Assembly: GCA_023134135.1 (NCBI GenBank) | Contig: JAGLVB010000013.1 | Location: 1 to 51,880, forward strand | Origin: Candidatus Aenigmatarchaeota archaeon | GTDB lineage: Archaea > Aenigmatarchaeota > Aenigmatarchaeia > QMZS01 | Length of the DNA stretch: 51,880 nt | Reading direction: 5' to 3' | Position numbers and translations under genes: made by a program | Part shown: positions 47,799-51,880 of the stretch, one piece after another | How positions within the stretch are numbered: the first letter of the stretch is position 1 | Layout: each line of letters begins with the position of its first letter | The notes under the pieces: generated by a model | Seen by the model: only the letters and a program-made list of their open reading frames with translations | Databases searched by the model: none | Told to the model about the DNA's origin: nothing

Positions 47799-48661
47799 AA
47801 ATAGAGGAATTAAATACAGGGGAGAAAACAACCTGGTGTCCGGGTTGCACAGATTTCGGAATTCTAACTTCAGTTAAACAGGCAATAACAAATCTTGTAA
47901 ATGCGGATAAAATAAAACGCGAAAATGTTGTTGGGGTTAGCGGTGTCGGGTGTTTTGACAAAATTTATGATTATATCAATATAAACTTTTTCCACACTCT
48001 GCATGGGAGAACTTTGCCAACAATGTTCGGGATAAAACTTGCAAATCCTGAATTGAAGGTTATTGGATTTGGAGGAGATGGTTCAACTTACGCGGAGGGA
48101 ATGGCTCATGTTGTGCATTCCTGCAGGTATAATGAGGATACAACTTTTATTGTTTTTGATAACCAGAGATTTTCATTGACAACAGGGCAGGCAACACCTA
48201 TGAGCGAAAAAGGTTTTGCAGGACCATCAACGCCTTTAGGTGTGCAGGAAAAACCAGTAAATCCTTTAGTCCTTACCATGACCTGCGGCGCAAGTTTTGT
48301 TTCAAGAGGTTTTGCATTGGATGTTCCGGGTTTAACTAAATTAATTGAGGCGGCTGTAATGCACAAGGGTTTCTCTTTTGTGGAAGTTCTTCAACCTTGC
48401 ATCTCTTATCACAATACCATACAATTTCTTAGAGATCATATTTATAAACTCGAAAATCATGATATAGGAAATTATGATGAAGCAATGAAAAAAGCTCTTG
48501 AATGGGGTTATTGTCAGGATGAAAATTCAAGAATCCCTACAGGCATTTTTTATGAAACAAATAAACTGATTTATGAGGACCAGTGGCCGCAATTAAAACC
48601 CTGGTATAATGTCAAAAGAAATCCGGATTTCAGGAAAATTCTTCAGGAATTCAAAGAATAA
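47795..48661 (+). CDS. korB: 2-oxoacid:ferredoxin oxidoreductase, beta subunit
   Basis: TTWCPGCTDFGILTSVKQAI; VIGFGGDGSTYAEGMAHVVHSCRYN; DNQRFSLTTGQATP. Confidence 0.93.
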   Translation: MKIEELNTGEKTTWCPGCTDFGILTSVKQAITNLVNADKIKRENVVGVSGVGCFDKIYDYININFFHTLHGRTLPTMFGIKLANPELKVIGFGGDGSTYAEGMAHVVHSCRYNEDTTFIVFDNQRFSLTTGQATPMSEKGFAGPSTPLGVQEKPVNPLVLTMTCGASFVSRGFALDVPGLTKLIEAAVMHKGFSFVEVLQPCISYHNTIQFLRDHIYKLENHDIGNYDEAMKKALEWGYCQDENSRIPTGIFYETNKLIYEDQWPQLKPWYNVKRNPDFRKILQEFKE

Positions 48662-48686
48662 TATATTTTGTAAAGTGTGTTATATT

Positions 48687-49589
48687 ATGGAGGAACAGGA
48701 ATATTTTTTAGGTGTTGATGCAGGAGCAACTAAGACAACATTATTTGTTGTTAATTCAAAAGGAAAAAAAATATTCGAAACAAAGAAAGATAATTTATCT
48801 CATAGGCATTTGACAGAAAAACAATTTGTAAATACTCTTGATGAAATCGCTTTATCAATAAAACAAGATATCAAATTTTCATGTTTTGCTTTTGCGGGAA
48901 TGGATACTGAGGAAGAGGAAAAGAAAATTGTAAAAATGATTAAAAAAAGCAAGTTAGGTAAAATGGTTAAATCAGATTTTATTGTTGTAAATGATATTGA
49001 AACTGTGTTGCCTTCTATTGATGCGGAAAATGGGGCTGTTGCAATTGCGGGAACCGGTTCTGCTTTTTTTGCAGTAAGCAAAAACAAAACTGTTAAAGCA
49101 AGTGGTGTGGGTTATTTGCTGGCTGACGAGGGTTCAGGTTATTTTATTGGACTTAAAGTTTTGAGAGCGGCAGTAAAATCAAATGATGGAAGAGGAAAGA
49201 AAACAATTCTTGAAAAAATGGTATTTAATAAATTAAAGATAAAGAATGTAGAAGATTTGGTGGATTATATTTATACAGGAAATCTAAAGAAACAGGTTGC
49301 GGAATTTGCCCCTCTGGCTGAAAAAGCCCTTGAGAAAAAAGATAGGGTTGCGAGAGATATTCTCAATTCAGCGGTTGATGAAATTGAAGTAGGGATTAAG
49401 GCTGTTGTTAAAAGAGCGGGACTTAAGGGGAATTCTAAGATTGCTTTAACAGGGAGTGTTTTCACCAATAAATTTATAATGAAATATTTGAACCCGAGAA
49501 TTAAAAAACTTTTTCCAAAAGCGGAAATTTGCATTGTCAAAAACTCAGCGATTGGGGCTGCGAAACTTGCAATAAAAGAATCCAAATAA
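48687..49589 (+). CDS. BadF/BadG/BcrA/BcrD ATPase (N-acetylglucosamine kinase-like)
   Basis: FLGVDAGATKTTLFVVNSKG; AIAGTGSAFFAV; start re-assigned from 48609 to MEEQEYFLG. Confidence 0.88.
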   Translation: MEEQEYFLGVDAGATKTTLFVVNSKGKKIFETKKDNLSHRHLTEKQFVNTLDEIALSIKQDIKFSCFAFAGMDTEEEEKKIVKMIKKSKLGKMVKSDFIVVNDIETVLPSIDAENGAVAIAGTGSAFFAVSKNKTVKASGVGYLLADEGSGYFIGLKVLRAAVKSNDGRGKKTILEKMVFNKLKIKNVEDLVDYIYTGNLKKQVAEFAPLAEKALEKKDRVARDILNSAVDEIEVGIKAVVKRAGLKGNSKIALTGSVFTNKFIMKYLNPRIKKLFPKAEICIVKNSAIGAAKLAIKESK

Positions 49590-49593
49590 TATT

Positions 49594-50274
49594 ATGTGGC
49601 AACTCGAAAAAATAAATAAACTTGAACCTGATATAAGAACTTTGTTTGATATGAAGGAAGTAATTTATGATAAACAATGGCTTAAGAACCAGAAAGACAA
49701 AGATTTGTATTTTATGTATCGGAATATTTTTAAGGAAGAGGATAAAAATAAAATAGAAAAATCAGGTTTGAGGTATGATGTTACTGTAATACCCCCTGGA
49801 ATGCTCGGGCGCGAATTTACCAAGACTGTTGGACATTACCATGAAATTGCGGTTGAAGATTTATCTTATCCTGAAGTTTATCAGGTTTTGAAAGGCGAAG
49901 CAATTTTCCTTATTCAGAAAATTGATTTTGACACAAACAAAATAATTGATGTGTGTTTTTCAAGATGTTCTGCAGGGGACGTTTTTGTGATTCCACCAAA
50001 TTACGGTCATGTTACAATAAACCATTCAAATCAGGAACTTGTGATGTCTAACTGGGTTGCATCAAATTTTAAATCAGTCTACTATTCTATAAAATATATG
50101 GGCGGTGCATGCCATTTTTTTCTTGATGAAGGCTGGGTGAAAAATAATAGGTATCCTTTGGTTCCTGACCTTAGGGAACTACAGGGAAAAACCATGGAAG
50201 ATATGTACACGTTTATAAACACTCCCGAGAAACTGGAATTTCTAAAAAATCCAAAAATAGAACCTGAGTTGTGA
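49594..50274 (+). CDS. Cupin-type phosphoglucose isomerase
   Basis: VTVIPPGMLGREFTKTVGHYHE; YPEVYQVLKGEAIFLIQK; VFVIPPNYGHVTINHS. Confidence 0.92.
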   Translation: MWQLEKINKLEPDIRTLFDMKEVIYDKQWLKNQKDKDLYFMYRNIFKEEDKNKIEKSGLRYDVTVIPPGMLGREFTKTVGHYHEIAVEDLSYPEVYQVLKGEAIFLIQKIDFDTNKIIDVCFSRCSAGDVFVIPPNYGHVTINHSNQELVMSNWVASNFKSVYYSIKYMGGACHFFLDEGWVKNNRYPLVPDLRELQGKTMEDMYTFINTPEKLEFLKNPKIEPEL

Positions 50275-50405
50275 CATGAACAATTAAAAGAATCTCAGAA
50301 TAATTTTTCAAATGAAAAATCTGCAAATGCGTTTTATTTTACAGATATGCCCTGAGGCTCTGCCTTAATTGGATATTTCATTTTATATAAAATACAATTT
50401 ATATT

Positions 50406-51521
50406 ATGATTAAAGATACAGGAACATTCAAAATATATAATAAAATTAAAAATTTAGTTATTCCCCTTTCTGAATGCATTCCTGAAACCGATTCTGAGAC
50501 TTCAAATAAATCAAATCAGAAGTATCCATCATCTAAAATCAAATTCCTGTTTCTGGGCGGATTAATTGTGTGTTTTGCATTATTTTATGCTTCTGGTTAT
50601 ATAAATTTGCCCACAGGCAATATTATTTCTTCCGAACCTGTTGTGTTTTCAGAACCCGTTGTTCTGGGAAAATCTGTGTATCCTGAGAAGGTGGCGCACG
50701 GGGATGTGTTGCTTGAGAAGGTTTTTATTGAGGATGAATACGGGATTGAATCTGTTACGGGCGAGATCGAGGGCATTGACAACATGACATTTTCTTTGAT
50801 TGATGGCACTCTGAAAAATGGAACATGGCAGAATGCATGGATCGTGCACACCACAGAGAATATGAAATGGTACACCACCGTCATCACAATAAAAAACATC
50901 AAAGGGGAAACCACGGTCACAACACTTCTTTGGCAGGACCCTACTGTTTACCACCCCGCATCCCAGATAACAGAAGGAACTTTTGATACAGGGGATTTTA
51001 CTTTTCAGGATAATGTTATAGTTCAGGACAACCTTACTGTGACTGGAAATCTAACAGTTGTAAATGGCAATATCAAGGTACAGGGTGCTGATATAATACC
51101 TAGCGGGTTAATTGTAATGTGGTCAGGAACCTATGACAACATCCCGACCGGCTGGGGTTTGTGCGACGGGACGAGCGGCACCCCGAATTTGACGGATAGA
51201 TTTATCTACGGGGTCAACGCGAGCTACGCGTCCGGCAATGACGGGGATATAAATGCGACCGGCGGGTCGAGCAGCTATAACCTTACAGTAGCCCAGTTAC
51301 CTCCACACAATCACACAGTCAACGACCCCGGGCACAGCCACACACTTGGGGCTGGGACCAGTACGTCCACCAACTGGCTCGCTAAGCGAGTGGGCGCGGC
51401 AAGCGGCTCCCTTACAACCGGGACGTCGTTTACTGGCATCACCCTCGGTAACACGGGGGACGGCGCTCCGATTGACAACCGTCCTGATTACTATGCCCTC
51501 GCATTTATAATGAAGCTTTAG
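50406..51521 (+). CDS. Membrane-anchored surface protein with C-terminal phage tail-collar domain
   Basis: N-terminal TM helix FLFLGGLIVCFALFYASGYI; C-terminus LIVMWSGTYDNIPTGWGLCDGTSGTPNLTDRFIYG...LPPHNHTVNDPGHSHTLGAG...DNRPDYYALAFIMKL is tail-fibre/collar-like. Confidence 0.85.
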   Translation: MIKDTGTFKIYNKIKNLVIPLSECIPETDSETSNKSNQKYPSSKIKFLFLGGLIVCFALFYASGYINLPTGNIISSEPVVFSEPVVLGKSVYPEKVAHGDVLLEKVFIEDEYGIESVTGEIEGIDNMTFSLIDGTLKNGTWQNAWIVHTTENMKWYTTVITIKNIKGETTVTTLLWQDPTVYHPASQITEGTFDTGDFTFQDNVIVQDNLTVTGNLTVVNGNIKVQGADIIPSGLIVMWSGTYDNIPTGWGLCDGTSGTPNLTDRFIYGVNASYASGNDGDINATGGSSSYNLTVAQLPPHNHTVNDPGHSHTLGAGTSTSTNWLAKRVGAASGSLTTGTSFTGITLGNTGDGAPIDNRPDYYALAFIMKL

Positions 51522-51666
51522 GGGCTTTGAAATTTGAATTCTGAACCGCTTCTGTCACCAGACTATTCACAGATGCTCTGCCCCCGTTATTAGGCAATCT
51601 GCCGGCAAATCCCGTTGGAAATTAAGTTAATTTTTAATAAATAATAAGACTTATTATAATAATATT

Positions 51667-51880
51667 ATGGAAAAGAAAAACCAATTAAAACAATTAAAAC
51701 CAAAGATTGTAAAAATTTTGACGAAGAATCATGTAGTCAGAGCCGGAATATTCGGCTCATATGCCCGGGGAGAACAAAAGAAAAACAGCGATATAGATAT
51801 TCTGATTGAAGTAAAAGCGAAAAAATTTAGTTTGTTTGATTTAGCAGGTATAGAGTTAGAGCTTGAAAAAACCTTGAGAA
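51667..51880 (+). CDS. MNT-type minimal nucleotidyltransferase (truncated by window edge)
   Basis: Hand translation MEKKNQLKQLKPKIVKILTKNHVVRAGIFGSYARGEQKKNSDIDILIEVKAKKFSLFDLAGIELELEKTLR; GSYARGE..SDIDILIE motif. Confidence 0.85.
   Translation, partial: MEKKNQLKQLKPKIVKILTKNHVVRAGIFGSYARGEQKKNSDIDILIEVKAKKFSLFDLAGIELELEKTLR

Noticed and set aside
1-51880. tRNA/rRNA genes
   Set aside because: No cloverleaf-like segments with TTCRANYC loops or conserved rRNA stretches noticed by eye; a covariance-model scan would be needed to exclude them.

Overview
AT-rich archaeal chromosomal window, probably from an uncultivated lineage; taxon not determinable from sequence alone. Left part (0.9-19.5 kb): informational and housekeeping genes (MCM helicase, cytidylate kinase, Rad50-like ATPase, Alba, CTP synthase, Orc1/Cdc6, GINS, TBP). 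Middle (19.5-46 kb): a large surface-polysaccharide locus (flippase, glycosyltransferases, UDP-sugar epimerases/dehydrogenases, a capE/F/G-like UDP-L-FucNAc module, aminotransferase, methyltransferases, deacetylase, GT-C-like membrane protein, two B12-type radical SAM proteins) with at least two gene remnants. Right part (46-51.9 kb): a 2-oxoacid:ferredoxin oxidoreductase pair, a BadF/N-acetylglucosamine-kinase-like ATPase, a cupin-type phosphoglucose isomerase, a membrane-anchored phage tail-collar-like protein, and a truncated MNT nucleotidyltransferase. The most interesting element is a ~770 bp noncoding array (about 13.80-14.57 kb) of nine copies of the palindrome GTTCACGTGAAC, plus single GTGAACTT half-sites at fixed +19 and +11 bp offsets. 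All centre-to-centre distances between palindromes (92, 103, 72, 61, 72, 82, 154, 113 bp) are close to whole multiples of one helical turn. The array sits between a small winged-helix gene and the series AAA+ ATPase - Orc1/Cdc6 - GINS, at the switch between mainly minus-strand and plus-strand genes. It is a strong candidate for an unusual, helically phased replication origin or partition complex with a dedicated AAA+ protein. No tRNA, rRNA or CRISPR array was recognised.
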